Below are positions 1-8,644 of a DNA stretch of 36,991 nucleotides, piece after piece. The notes below the pieces were generated by a model. The model ran no database searches. It was given only the letters and a program-made list of their open reading frames with translations, and was not told the origin of the DNA. The position numbers were made by a program, and so were the translations under genes. The first letter of the stretch is position 1; each line of letters opens with the position of its first letter. The DNA is from Aquihabitans sp. GTDB taxonomy: Bacteria > Actinomycetota > Acidimicrobiia > Acidimicrobiales > Iamiaceae. The stretch is taken from NCBI GenBank assembly GCA_025353965.1, contig JANXNS010000154.1, positions 1 through 36,991 of the forward strand, written 5' to 3'.

Positions 1-2375
1 CGGGACGAACGTGCCCGTCCTTGCGGCCATTTCTCATCGGTCTCACGGTTCGACCAGCGGGCCAAGATCTCCACCGCAAATGCCCCCGCGGCCCCAAGCC
101 CCACTACTTGCGGCAGGAGAGTGAGTGGTACCGAAAGTTCCAGTGCGCCCTGGAACGAAGGTATGGCAATCGCGCCGACGGCAATGGCAGACATCGAAGC
201 GACGAGGACCGTCTTCCAAATGTTCAGTGGCCGGGCCAGGACGGTGAGCACCCACAAGGCAACAACAAGTGCGGCAATGGTCGCCGCCGTCTTACGTTCG
301 TCCGGCCCGAAACCCTCTACCCGCGCCACGAGATAGGCGGCGAAGACGGCAAGGCCCGTGATTCCGCCAGCCGGTAAGGCAAAGCTCAGAACGCGCCGGA
401 GAAACCCTGGGCGATAAAGGGCTGGGTTCGGACCAAGAGCCAGAACAAATGACGGAATGCCGATGGTGATCGCGCTGATCAAGGTCAGGTGGCGGGGAAG
501 GAACGGATACGGCAACCCGGCCACGCTCACCAGGACTACCAGCATGAACGAGTACGCGTTCTTGGTGAGGAACAAGCTGGCTACCCGCTCGATGTTGCCG
601 ATGACCCGCCGGCCCTCACCGATTACGTGGGGCAGGTGAGAAAATTTGCCGTCGAGCAAAACGAGCTGGGCAATGGCACGGGTGGCCTGAGCACCGTTAC
701 CCATGGCCACCCCAATGTCGGCGTCTTTGAGGGCCAGGGCGTCGTTCACGCCGTCGCCAGTCATGGCAACGGTGTGGCCGTTGGCTTGCAACGCTTTGAC
801 CATGGCCCGCTTTTGCTGCGGGCTGACTCGGCCGAACACGGTGTGGTTCTCGACCAGATCCTGAAGCTCATCGGGTTGGTCGCTGACAGTGCGGGCGTCG
901 ATTGGTTCACCAGCGTCCAAGCCAACCTGGCGGGCAATGGCCGCAACAGTGGTCGGATTGTCGCCGGAGATGACCTTGACGGTGATGCCTTGAGAGGCAA
1001 AGTACGCGAGGGTCTCCGCCGCATCCGGCCGGACTTGCTCGCCCAGGGTGTAGAGCGCCATGGCCTGCCGCTGGGGCGGGAGGGCCTCCCCCGCCAGCGG
1101 TGCATCCGAGTGCTGGATCAGAAGAACCCGCCGGCCGGTGCTGGCCAACTCCTGGACCCGCTCGCGGAGCGGATCATCCGCTGAAAGTAGAATGTCGGGG
1201 GCGCCGAGGAACCAGCTTCCTTGATCGTTGAAAGCTGCTGCGCTCCATTTCCGGGCCGAAGAAAATTGCACCTCACCGGATCGAATCCAACCCTCGGGAG
1301 GTACGAAGGCCGCTCCGAGGGCTTGCAGGCTGGCATTGGGTTCGGGAGTATCTGCCATGGCCCCGATGGCGGCGGCGACGGTGACCTCGTCGGCTGGGTC
1401 GATGACCTCGACGGCATCGAACACGATGTCGCCCAAGGTGAGCGTTCCCGTCTTGTCGACGCACACGACGTCGACCCGAGCTAGGCCCTCCACCGCAGGC
1501 AGTTCCTGTACGAGGACCTGCTGGCGGGTGAGCGAAAGGGTGGCCAGAAGAAAGGCCACGCTGGTCAGGAGGACGAGTCCCTCAGGGATCATCCCCACCA
1601 GCGCCGCGACCGTTCCGGTTACAGGATCTCTCCAGTCACCGGTCTCCGCCGTCCGGAACTGCGACCACAACAAGATGGGCGTGATGCCCAAAATGATCCA
1701 GGTGATGTAGCGCAGGAGGGTGTCTATGGATTCCTGGATCTCGCTCTTGCTTCGGCTGAAAACTTTCACCTCGGCGGACAGCTTCCGGGCGTAGGAATCC
1801 GCCCCCACCGAAGTGGCCTGGAAGCTCCCCCGGCCGGCCACGACGATGGTGCCCGAAAGGACCTGGTCGAGGACCTCCTTGGCCACGGGATCGGACTCTC
1901 CGGTAAGGGCGGACTCGTCTACCTCTAAGCCAGCAGAGGACCGGACCTCGCCATCAGCCGGGATCTGGTCGCCGCTGCGCAACTCCAACAGGTCGTCCAA
2001 GACCACGTCGGCCACGGCTATTTCCGCAGACTGCCCATCTCGAACTACCCGTGCCGTGGGCGCGCTCAGGACCGCCAGACCATCGAGCGTGCGCTTGGCC
2101 CGCACCTCTTGGCCGATGCCGATGATCGAGTTCAGGACAAGGACCGCTCCAAAGAGAGCGTCGCCAATGCGCCCGGTGGCCAACACGGCGACGGCCAACA
2201 CCGTGAGAATGGCATTGAAACGGGTAAAGACGTTGGCCTTGACGATGTCGGTGAAGGTCCGCGTTGTGCGGTCATCGACAACGTTCGTTCGCCCCTCGGC
2301 GACGCGCGTCCTGACCTCCGCTGAGGTCAGGCCGTCTAGTCCGGTGTTCACCAAATCATGTTCGGCCTGTTGCAT
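1..2375 (-). CDS. ctpE: Cation-translocating P-type ATPase, CtpE-like (C-terminus cut by window edge)
   Basis: This frame is open from an ATG at 2375 to the left window edge: 791 codons, close to the usual length of about 800, so only a few C-terminal residues are missing. Visible motifs are the actuator TGES (residues 158-161), membrane motif PEGLVLLTS (about 262) in place of the PEGLP of many P-type ATPases, the phosphorylation site DKTGTLT with Asp307, and the hinge TGDGVND (539-545). Hydrophobic helices flank these domains and fill the C-terminus. The PEGLVLLTS form, the sequence QELPAVEGLARVDVVC before the phosphorylation site and the N-terminus match mycobacterial CtpE, described as a Ca2+ uptake ATPase of the plasma membrane. 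The start has a GGAG Shine-Dalgarno 7 bases upstream and lies 34 bases after der, so it is probably the last gene of the DUF512-der unit. The ion is inferred from the family. Confidence 0.85.
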   Translation of the reverse strand, partial: MQQAEHDLVNTGLDGLTSAEVRTRVAEGRTNVVDDRTTRTFTDIVKANVFTRFNAILTVLAVAVLATGRIGDALFGAVLVLNSIIGIGQEVRAKRTLDGLAVLSAPTARVVRDGQSAEIAVADVVLDDLLELRSGDQIPADGEVRSSAGLEVDESALTGESDPVAKEVLDQVLSGTIVVAGRGSFQATSVGADSYARKLSAEVKVFSRSKSEIQESIDTLLRYITWIILGITPILLWSQFRTAETGDWRDPVTGTVAALVGMIPEGLVLLTSVAFLLATLSLTRQQVLVQELPAVEGLARVDVVCVDKTGTLTLGDIVFDAVEVIDPADEVTVAAAIGAMADTPEPNASLQALGAAFVPPEGWIRSGEVQFSSARKWSAAAFNDQGSWFLGAPDILLSADDPLRERVQELASTGRRVLLIQHSDAPLAGEALPPQRQAMALYTLGEQVRPDAAETLAYFASQGITVKVISGDNPTTVAAIARQVGLDAGEPIDARTVSDQPDELQDLVENHTVFGRVSPQQKRAMVKALQANGHTVAMTGDGVNDALALKDADIGVAMGNGAQATRAIAQLVLLDGKFSHLPHVIGEGRRVIGNIERVASLFLTKNAYSFMLVVLVSVAGLPYPFLPRHLTLISAITIGIPSFVLALGPNPALYRPGFLRRVLSFALPAGGITGLAVFAAYLVARVEGFGPDERKTAATIAALVVALWVLTVLARPLNIWKTVLVASMSAIAVGAIAIPSFQGALELSVPLTLLPQVVGLGAAGAFAVEILARWSNRETDEKWPQGRARSS

Positions 2376-2409
2376 GGCTGATCTCCGCTGGCTTCGCCGC
2401 TGAAGCGGG

Positions 2410-3729
2410 TCAGTTTCCCCGTTGGCGAACGCGAATTTTGATGGGCGTTGCCCCAAGGTTGAATGCCTCGCGCAGCTTGCGCTCGAGGTAGCGGAGGTAC
2501 GTGGCGTGGATTTCCTTGTTGGCGAACAGGGTGAACGTGGGTGGGTCGGTTGCCCCTTGGGTGGCGTACAAGATGCGCCCACCGTGCGGGGCGGGTTGGG
2601 CCGACTGGGCGAGCGAGATGACCTCGTTGACCTTCCGGGTTGGTACCCGGCGGTGATAGGACTCGATGGCGTCGTGAAGGATCGGGAGCAGCCGATCCAC
2701 GTTGCGGCCGGTGAGGGCAGAGATACGGATGACCTCGCTCTCGCCTAGGAACGCCAGCTTCTGATCGACCTCGTACGTGACCTGGGCGCGACGGTCCGTA
2801 TCCAGCAGCTCCCATTTGTTGAGCAGCACCACGATCGGGCAGCCCGCGGCATCGATGCGTTCGGCCAAGCGCTGATCCTGGTGGGTGATTCCCTCGGTCC
2901 CGTCTATGACGAGGAGGGCGATATCAGAGCCGTCGACGGCCTTGAGCGCACGAACGAATGAGTAGTACTCGGTTCCTTCGTCAATCCGGGCCTTACGCCG
3001 CATGCCCGCGGTGTCGACGAAGCGGATGGGACCTTCAGCCGTCTCGACGACGGTGTCGATCGCGTCTCGGGTGGTCCCGGGCATGTCGTGTACGACCGCC
3101 CGATCTTCACCAATGAGACGATTGAAGAGCGTGCTCTTGCCGACGTTGGGCCGGCCCACGAGAGCGACCGCAAAGACCTTCTCCCCAATTTGGGTCGGGG
3201 CCGGGACGTCTTCTTCTACCGGGGAATCTGGGAGCTCCGCGAGGAGCGCGTCGAGTAGGTCACCGGTGCCCAGTCCGTGGAGGGAACTGACCGGCCAGGG
3301 GTTGCCGAGACCAAGCGCCAGGAACTCCCACATGAGTGGTTCACGGCTTGGATCGTCGACCTTGTTGGCCATGACAAAGACCGGCTGATTGCCGGGCCGG
3401 GTGCGAAGGAGGTCCGCAATGCGGGCATCTTCTTCGGTCACGCCCATGGTCACGTCAGTCACCAAGATGACCGCGTCGGCGGTCTTGATGGCCTGCTCAC
3501 TTTGGCGGCTGACCTTCTCATCCAGGGAATCTCCGCCCGGCACCCAGCCTCCGGTATCAACGAGCAGGAACCGCTGCCCCTGCCATTCGGCCTGGACTTC
3601 CTTGCGGTCGCGGGTGACACCGGGACGTTCCTCGACGATGGCCTCGCGTCGACCGACGATGCGGTTCAGCAGGGTGGACTTGCCCACATTGGGTCGGCCA
3701 ACAATGGCAACGACAGGGAGCTCGGACAT
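2410..3729 (-). CDS. der: Ribosome biogenesis GTPase Der (EngA)
   Basis: Der is an essential tandem GTPase that helps assemble the 50S ribosomal subunit in the cytoplasm. The 439-residue protein shows two complete G domains: P-loop GRPNVGKS at 11-18, DTGG at 58-61 and NKVD at 122-125 in the first, and GRPNVGKS at 192-199, DTAG at 239-242 and NKWE at 304-307 in the second. A KH-like domain occupies the C-terminus from about residue 350 and ends in a short basic tail (KIRVRQRGN). Length and architecture are normal. It starts 9 bases after the stop of the DUF512 protein, so the two are probably cotranscribed. In mycobacteria der follows cmk; here cmk is in another operon. Confidence 0.97.
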   Translation of the reverse strand: MSELPVVAIVGRPNVGKSTLLNRIVGRREAIVEERPGVTRDRKEVQAEWQGQRFLLVDTGGWVPGGDSLDEKVSRQSEQAIKTADAVILVTDVTMGVTEEDARIADLLRTRPGNQPVFVMANKVDDPSREPLMWEFLALGLGNPWPVSSLHGLGTGDLLDALLAELPDSPVEEDVPAPTQIGEKVFAVALVGRPNVGKSTLFNRLIGEDRAVVHDMPGTTRDAIDTVVETAEGPIRFVDTAGMRRKARIDEGTEYYSFVRALKAVDGSDIALLVIDGTEGITHQDQRLAERIDAAGCPIVVLLNKWELLDTDRRAQVTYEVDQKLAFLGESEVIRISALTGRNVDRLLPILHDAIESYHRRVPTRKVNEVISLAQSAQPAPHGGRILYATQGATDPPTFTLFANKEIHATYLRYLERKLREAFNLGATPIKIRVRQRGN

Positions 3730-3738
3730 GGGCTGTGT

Positions 3739-5175
3739 TCAGCTTTCTTGGATGGCTCGACGGAGGGCGGCTCCGTCGGTCGGGATGATCTCGACCGGCC
3801 GGGGCAGGTCTGCGACGGTGGTCCCGTCGAGGAATCGGTCTCCGGAGAGGCACACATCCGGAAGGAGGTAGCGATGACCGGCCGGTTCGGCGGCCAGGGC
3901 GCGGGCTACATCCTCGCCTACCAGGAGGCCGGTGACCGATGTGGTCCCGCCGAAGAACTGGTTCTCCACCGCGATGACCCGCACATCGGGCCGACCGAAC
4001 GCAGCAACGAGTGGGCCGACGATCAACGCTCCGGCCGTGCCGGTGAGGATGCCAACCGGCGCGCTCCGGCGTGGCTTGAGAGCAACGGCGACCCCGCCGC
4101 CACCTACGGGAGCTGGCCCGGCGCCACCGGTGACGCGGACCGCCCGGTAGCCCTCGGCTGGAGCGGCGTAATCTCCGGCGGCCTCGTAACGGGCGCCCGC
4201 CGGTGATCCATCTGCCCAGGCGAAGAAACCAGCTTGCGGCGAGGTCACGTTCTCCGTTGTCCCGTTGAACTCCAACTCGAAGGTCCGGGCCATGCCAACG
4301 CCGTCCTCGTGCATGGCGAAGCCTTCGTAGGTCTCCGCCTCGGGGAACGGTCGCTTGGCCAAGAGATAATATTCGTCTGAGGCTTGGACAAGACGGTGGC
4401 CAAGCACCGTCTGGTACACCGCCTGCCAGTCTTCGACGCAGTCCACGACGGCGGCAGCCTCGGCCTGGGTCGTCGGGCGCATACGCGCTTCGGTGTTGTA
4501 TTTGGAGATGCCGAGCGGCACGACACACAGGCTGGCCAACTCGGGAAAGCGATCCAAGACACCGGCCAGCGTGTCGTCCAGGATGGCGCCGTCATTGAGA
4601 CCTGGACAGCACACCACCTGACCGTGCACCTCCACGCCGTGATCGAGCAGGGCCCGCAGCCAACGCAGGGTGGGCCCACCGCGGCGGTTCCGCAACATCT
4701 CGTTACGCGTGGCCGGCTCGGTGGCGTGGATGCTCACATTGAGCGGCGAGAGTCCCTCGGTGATCACCCGTTCCAGGTCAGCCTCGGTGAATCGGGTGAG
4801 GGTGGTGAAATTTCCGTAGAGGAAGCTCAGGCGGTAATCGTCGTCCTTGAGGTAGAGGCTCTTCCGTAGGCCAGGCGGAAGTTGGTAGATGAAGCAGAAC
4901 TCGCAGTGGTTGTCGCAGGTGCGGAGCTGATCGAAGAGTGCAGAGTGGACATCTATGCCGAGCGGCTCCCCCGCCGCCTTCTCCACGTCGAGGGTGAGAT
5001 CTAGGCCACCTCGGCGGATATCGAGCGTCGGATCAGGCTCATCGGTCAGCCACGTCCACCGGATGATGTCTCTCGGGGTCTCGCCATCAACAGCCAGAAC
5101 CTCGTCCCCCACCTCTACCCCGGCGCGCAAAGCCGGCGAACCGGGCGCGACAGCGAGAACTCGAGGGGCAGACAT
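3739..5175 (-). CDS. DUF512 family radical-SAM-like protein with N-terminal PDZ domain
   Basis: The 478-residue protein has three parts: a PDZ-like segment (about 1-65, with GSPALRAGVEVGDEVLAVDG), a radical-SAM-like core with Cys87, Cys91 and Cys94 in a C-x3-C-x2-C arrangement (CDNHCEFC) able to bind a 4Fe-4S cluster, and the DUF512 region containing NVSIHATEP, CCPGLNDG and the C-terminal GILTGTAGA block. The family is widespread, is usually called an Fe-S oxidoreductase of the NifB/MoaA type, and its reaction is not established. It is often the neighbour of der in other phyla, as here. The ATG at 5175 is preceded by a TANNNT hexamer 9 bases upstream and no Shine-Dalgarno, so it probably opens the operon with a leaderless message. 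Confidence 0.9.
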   Translation of the reverse strand: MSAPRVLAVAPGSPALRAGVEVGDEVLAVDGETPRDIIRWTWLTDEPDPTLDIRRGGLDLTLDVEKAAGEPLGIDVHSALFDQLRTCDNHCEFCFIYQLPPGLRKSLYLKDDDYRLSFLYGNFTTLTRFTEADLERVITEGLSPLNVSIHATEPATRNEMLRNRRGGPTLRWLRALLDHGVEVHGQVVCCPGLNDGAILDDTLAGVLDRFPELASLCVVPLGISKYNTEARMRPTTQAEAAAVVDCVEDWQAVYQTVLGHRLVQASDEYYLLAKRPFPEAETYEGFAMHEDGVGMARTFELEFNGTTENVTSPQAGFFAWADGSPAGARYEAAGDYAAPAEGYRAVRVTGGAGPAPVGGGGVAVALKPRRSAPVGILTGTAGALIVGPLVAAFGRPDVRVIAVENQFFGGTTSVTGLLVGEDVARALAAEPAGHRYLLPDVCLSGDRFLDGTTVADLPRPVEIIPTDGAALRRAIQES

Positions 5176-5184
5176 GAAGGGATG

Positions 5185-5190
5185 AGCCTA
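5185..5190 (-). promoter_or_regulatory. Candidate leaderless -10 element for the DUF512-der operon
   Basis: The minus strand reads TAGGCT, fitting the TANNNT -10 consensus, and ends 9 bases before the ATG at 5175. No Shine-Dalgarno lies between. It forms one arm of an inverted repeat whose other arm is the ispH -10. No convincing -35 was seen. Confidence 0.45.
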
Positions 5191-5225
5191 CCGGGGCGCC
5201 TCGCTGGGTCCCCTGTTGGCCTCGG

Positions 5226-5231
5226 TAGGCT
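5226..5231 (+). promoter_or_regulatory. Candidate leaderless -10 element for ispH
   Basis: TAGGCT lies 8 bases before the ATG at 5240. The intervening TGGGGACA contains a GGGGA that could act as a weak, close Shine-Dalgarno if transcription began further upstream. The -10 mirrors the one on the other strand at 5185-5190. Confidence 0.45.
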
Positions 5232-5239
5232 TGGGGACA

Positions 5240-6268
5240 ATGGCCGTCGACAAAGTCCTACTCGCCGCCCCCCGGGGCTTCTGCGCCGGAGTAGAGATGG
5301 CCATCAAGGCTCTGGCGTGGATGGTTCGGGCTTTTGAGCCGCCGGTGTACTGCTACCACGAGATCGTGCACAATCAGTCTGTCGTGGACCGCTTTCGTGA
5401 GCGTGGTGTGGTTTTCGTCGACGAGATCAGTGAGGTCCCGCCCGGCAGCCCCCTGATGTTGTCAGCTCATGGCTCCGCGCCAGAGGTCGTGGCCGCCGCT
5501 CGGGCCAACGGTGGGTACGTGGTGGATGCCGTGTGCCCCCTGGTCACCAAGGTGCACCATGAGGTAAAGGTGCGGGCTGGCAAGGGTTTCCGGATTGTCT
5601 ACGTGGGCCACGAGGGTCACGAAGAAGCGGTGGGAACCATGGCGGTTGCCCCTGATGCCATTCATAGGGTGGAAAGTGTTGAGGAGGTGCAGGCGCTCCC
5701 CGCCTTCGAAGAACCGGTGGCCATGCTGGCGCAGACCACGCTCAGCCACTCCGACTGGAAGGGCGTGTTGGATGCAACCCGGGACCGCTGGCCCGAATTG
5801 TGGACGCCTGGCCGCTCGGACCTCTGCTTCGCCACGACCAACCGGCAGGGTGCCTTGGCCGAGATTGCCCAGCGCTGCGATGCCGTCGTGGTCATTGGCT
5901 CGCCCAACTCGTCCAACACGGTGGCCTTGCAGAAGCTGGCCATCGAGGCCGGCACACCGCGAGTACTGCGTATCAACGCCGCCGCCGAGCTTCCGGACGA
6001 TCTCACCGGCGTGGTCGGCGTGACGGCAGGGGCTTCCGCCCCGGAGTCCCTGGTCGAGGAAGTCATCGCTGCGCTAGCCCCGACCAATGGCGTGGAGGAG
6101 GTGCGAATCACCGAGGAGGACGAGTACTTCCCCCCGCCCCGCAACCTCCGGGAACTGCTCAACGGCATCGATGTGCTGGCCACCTTCACGTTGGGAGGCC
6201 CGGTTGCGGATCGCCCAGCGGTGAATGAGCGGGCCGTCCACGCCGCCGATGTTCTGGCCGGGATGTAG
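5240..6268 (+). CDS. ispH: 4-hydroxy-3-methylbut-2-enyl diphosphate reductase (IspH/LytB)
   Basis: IspH makes IPP and DMAPP in the last step of the MEP isoprenoid pathway, using a 4Fe-4S cluster. In the 342-residue protein the three cluster cysteines are Cys15 (PRGFCAG), Cys99 (AVCPLVTKVH) and Cys196 (DLCFATTNRQ); the active-site sequences EIVHN (His44), AHGSAP (His77) and TTNRQ are present. The frame extends upstream to a TTG at 5216, but homologues begin at MAVDKVLLAAPRGFCAG and the candidate -10 fits the ATG at 5240, so that start was chosen. It is transcribed divergently from the DUF512 gene and followed after 5 bases by a membrane protein. Its isoprenoid products feed the undecaprenyl carriers used by the murJ-region proteins. 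Confidence 0.96.
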   Translation: MAVDKVLLAAPRGFCAGVEMAIKALAWMVRAFEPPVYCYHEIVHNQSVVDRFRERGVVFVDEISEVPPGSPLMLSAHGSAPEVVAAARANGGYVVDAVCPLVTKVHHEVKVRAGKGFRIVYVGHEGHEEAVGTMAVAPDAIHRVESVEEVQALPAFEEPVAMLAQTTLSHSDWKGVLDATRDRWPELWTPGRSDLCFATTNRQGALAEIAQRCDAVVVIGSPNSSNTVALQKLAIEAGTPRVLRINAAAELPDDLTGVVGVTAGASAPESLVEEVIAALAPTNGVEEVRITEEDEYFPPPRNLRELLNGIDVLATFTLGGPVADRPAVNERAVHAADVLAGM

Positions 6269-6273
6269 CCGCC

Positions 6274-6678
6274 GTGCCCACGCTCGACCTCAGCGTCGTC
6301 CGCCTGTACCTCCACATCTTGGCGGCAACGATCTGGGTTGGCGGCCAGATCACCCTGGTGGCCCTTTTGCCGACATTGCGCACCATCGGGCCAGACGCGC
6401 CCCGAGCCGCCGCCCGTGCGTTCAACCGTGTGGCGTGGGGTGCGTTCGCCGTGCTCGTGGTCACCGGGCTGTGGAACCTGGCCGAGATCAACGTCGCTGA
6501 TCGTTCGCTCACCTATCAATTTGTGCTCTTCGCCAAACTGGCAGTGGTGGCGGCCTCCGGCATTGGCGCCGCCATTCATGCGGCCGGGCGCTCCAAGTTG
6601 GCGCTCGCTCTAGGTGGGTCGGTGGCCGGGCTGGGCGCCTTGATTGCCTTGTTCCTGGGGACGTGGATGCACGGTTGA
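6274..6678 (+). CDS. Small four-helix membrane protein, CopD-like
   Basis: The 134-residue protein starts with GTG 5 bases after ispH. It has four predicted membrane helices (about 8-29, 49-70, 83-103 and 109-131). The first contains LHILAATIWVGG, with a histidine and W-x-G-G reminiscent of the CopD/DUF2269 membrane families; another histidine lies in the third helix (AIHAAG). Paired membrane histidines could bind a metal or haem, but this is inference and no substrate can be named. The position suggests cotranscription with ispH. CopD-like is a fold-level guess. Confidence 0.7.
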   Translation: MPTLDLSVVRLYLHILAATIWVGGQITLVALLPTLRTIGPDAPRAAARAFNRVAWGAFAVLVVTGLWNLAEINVADRSLTYQFVLFAKLAVVAASGIGAAIHAAGRSKLALALGGSVAGLGALIALFLGTWMHG

Positions 6679-6725
6679 CTCAAAGGTTCCGGCGCGACGC
6701 CCGGTGAGTGGGCAGAATGGAGGCC

Positions 6726-7271
6726 ATGAGCACCTTCACCAGGATGGACGAATCGACCGCCGAGCAGTGGGCGGTCATTGGCGCCGAAACCATGAAGAAC
6801 CAGCCTCGGGTGGCGGAAGAAGTGCTCAGCATGCTGCGGCGCCTGGAAGGCATCACCGACGGCTTCAGTACCAATCAGCTCGTTCACTCGTTGCAGACCG
6901 CTACCTATGCAGAAAAGGCCGGTGCGGACACCCAACTGATCGTGGCCAGCCTCTGCCATGACATGGGCAAGCTCATCAGTGTCTTCAACCACCCGGCCAT
7001 TGCCGCAGAAATCCTGAAGCCGTACGTGCGTGAGGTGGTCTACTCCGCTATCAAGGTCCATCAGGACTTCCAGGGCCGGCACTACTACGGCCATTTTGGC
7101 GGCGACGTTAACGCCCGCGACAAATACGAGGGAGAGGTGTTCTACGACCTCGCCGCCCAATTTGCCGACGAATGGGATCAGACCGCGTTCGATCCCGACG
7201 GCGAATATTTTCCGCTGGAACATTTTGAGCCGCTGGTGCGCGAGGTCTTTGCCGCCGCGCTTCCCGCCTAG
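6726..7271 (+). CDS. HD-domain protein, possible HD-type diiron oxygenase or phosphohydrolase
   Basis: The 181-residue soluble protein has an HD-type metal site: His54 (QLVHSLQTA), His78-Asp79 (SLCHDMGK), His89 (FNHP), His112 (IKVHQDF) and Asp151 (EWDQ). This H...HD...H...H...D pattern is the six-ligand set of dinuclear HD proteins, including the mixed-valence diiron oxygenases PhnZ and myo-inositol oxygenase, as well as some phosphohydrolases. The spacing HSLQTATYAEKAGAD...LCHDMGK resembles the PhnZ branch, but no phosphonate genes are nearby. In-frame starts are GTG 6708, ATG 6717 and ATG 6726; the last was preferred because a -10-like CAGAAT lies 7 bases before it, with low certainty. The gene ends 4 bases from convergent plsC. 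Confidence 0.75.
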   Translation: MSTFTRMDESTAEQWAVIGAETMKNQPRVAEEVLSMLRRLEGITDGFSTNQLVHSLQTATYAEKAGADTQLIVASLCHDMGKLISVFNHPAIAAEILKPYVREVVYSAIKVHQDFQGRHYYGHFGGDVNARDKYEGEVFYDLAAQFADEWDQTAFDPDGEYFPLEHFEPLVREVFAAALPA

Positions 7272-7275
7272 GGGC

Positions 7276-7959
7276 TCAGCGCCGGTTCGGGGTTCCCGCG
7301 TCCACCTGGGCCTGATCGAACAGATCTTGCAGGACGCCGTGTAGTTCTTGGCTGCGGGCGCGGATAGCTGCCCGGCGGGCCTTGGGGCCGTCGGTCTCCA
7401 CCGCCGCCAATGGCGCCCCCACTACCAGGCGGACCTTGTGGGGCTTGATGAACTTGGCGCCCTTGGGCATAGCGGCCTCGGAGCCGCCAATGCCGACGGG
7501 AATGATCGGCACGCCGGTTCGGCTCTGGACAAACGCGGCTCCGTCGAAGAGTTGTTGTACTTCGGGGCCGAGTTGGCGGGTACCTTCTGGAAAGATGACG
7601 AGCGGATCGCCCGCCTCCACAACGGCCACGCAAGTAGTAAGGGCCTCGCGATCAGCGGTACCGCGGACGACAGGAATACCGCCAAGAGCGGTGAAGATCG
7701 TGTCCCAGACACCCTTGAAGATGGTGTCCTTGGATAGGTAGCGGATGCGTCGCTTGGAGCAGATGAGCAACAGCAAGAAGTCGATGTTGGAGCGATGGAC
7801 CGGGGCAAAGATGAAGGCCCCTTCACGGGGGACATTTTCTGTGCCCCTGGCGGCCACTCGGAACCACAGGCGGGCAAAGCCCACCAGCAGGGCCCGAACA
7901 ACGCGGTAGAAGACCAGTTCTGCTCGCGTGCCGGGTCGGGCGTCGTTACGGTCGCTCAT
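7276..7959 (-). CDS. plsC: 1-acyl-sn-glycerol-3-phosphate acyltransferase (PlsC family)
   Basis: PlsC acylates lysophosphatidic acid to phosphatidic acid at the membrane. The 227-residue protein has the catalytic H-x4-D motif HRSNID (His55, Asp60), the substrate-binding FPEGTR (123-128), and VPIIPVGIGGSE further on. A hydrophobic or amphipathic stretch at 16-36 probably anchors it. The ATG overlaps the TGA of cmk by 4 bases, so translation is probably coupled and plsC ends the scpA operon. The cmk-plsC pair, often near ispH, is conserved in several phyla. A paralogue with another acyl acceptor cannot be excluded. Confidence 0.92.
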   Translation of the reverse strand: MSDRNDARPGTRAELVFYRVVRALLVGFARLWFRVAARGTENVPREGAFIFAPVHRSNIDFLLLLICSKRRIRYLSKDTIFKGVWDTIFTALGGIPVVRGTADREALTTCVAVVEAGDPLVIFPEGTRQLGPEVQQLFDGAAFVQSRTGVPIIPVGIGGSEAAMPKGAKFIKPHKVRLVVGAPLAAVETDGPKARRAAIRARSQELHGVLQDLFDQAQVDAGTPNRR

Positions 7960-8639
7960 GAGGGGACCAGCGCCACTAACTCGGCCACGATGTCCTCGAT
8001 GTCGCGGTGGGTGGTGTCCACCAGCACCGCCCCGTCGGCCACTTCGAGCGGGCTGACGTCTCGGCCTTGGTCAAGGGCATCTCGGCGGGCGAGATCGGCG
8101 GCCACGGTCTCGTAACTGAGGTCGGTGACTTCTTTGGACCGCCGTGAGGCACGAACCTCAGGCGAGGCCGTGAGGTACACCTTGAGCGCGGCATCGGGGA
8201 AGACAACGGATCCGATATCGCGGCCCTCCAACACTCCCCCCCCATGAGTCTTGGCCCACTCGCGTTGGCGCCGCACCATCTCGACCCGGACCTCTGGGTT
8301 GGCGGCCACGATGCTGACGGCCCGGGTAACTTCCGGCCCGCGGATCTCAATCGTTGCATCGGTCCCGTCCACTACCAGGCCGCCGTCGGTGAGGGTGAGC
8401 TCCACCTGACGAGCGAGGCGGGCCACCACATCTGCGTCGATCGGGTCTATGCCGCGTCGCAGAGCCGCGAATGTGACGCCCCGATACATGGCCCCGGTGT
8501 CGAGGTAGTGCAGCCCGAGCAGCGCGGCGAGGCGACGGCCTACGGTGGACTTACCCGATCCGGCCGGGCCATCGATGGCGATCACGGTGAAGGGTCGTAC
8601 GGGCACGTGATCGTTGGCGTTGGCGTCTGACACGGTCAC
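7956..8639 (-). CDS. cmk: Cytidylate kinase
   Basis: Cmk phosphorylates CMP and dCMP with ATP in the cytoplasm. The 227-residue protein has the P-loop GPAGSGKST at about 24-32, LDTGAMYRGVTFAALRRG of the CMP-binding region, and EGRDIGSVVFPDA (the short-kinase motif with the catalytic arginine). The start is a GTG 5 bases after aroA; a second GTG two codons later is equally possible. The first 15 or so residues are a poorly conserved extension. It overlaps plsC by 4 bases. The arrangement aroA-cmk is common in bacteria. Confidence 0.95.
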   Translation of the reverse strand: MTVSDANANDHVPVRPFTVIAIDGPAGSGKSTVGRRLAALLGLHYLDTGAMYRGVTFAALRRGIDPIDADVVARLARQVELTLTDGGLVVDGTDATIEIRGPEVTRAVSIVAANPEVRVEMVRRQREWAKTHGGGVLEGRDIGSVVFPDAALKVYLTASPEVRASRRSKEVTDLSYETVAADLARRDALDQGRDVSPLEVADGAVLVDTTHRDIEDIVAELVALVPS

Positions 8640-8644
8640 TGACC

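Larger units (their letters stand above)
5185..5231. repeat. Inverted repeat in the divergent DUF512/ispH promoter region
   Basis: AGCCTACCGGGGC at 5185-5197 and GCCTCGGTAGGCT at 5219-5231 are complementary over 13 positions with a single G.T mismatch, separated by 21 bases. The repeat places the same CGGTAGGCT on both strands, each just upstream of a start codon. It could be two matched -10 elements, an operator for a dimeric regulator spanning both promoters, or both. Confidence 0.6.
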
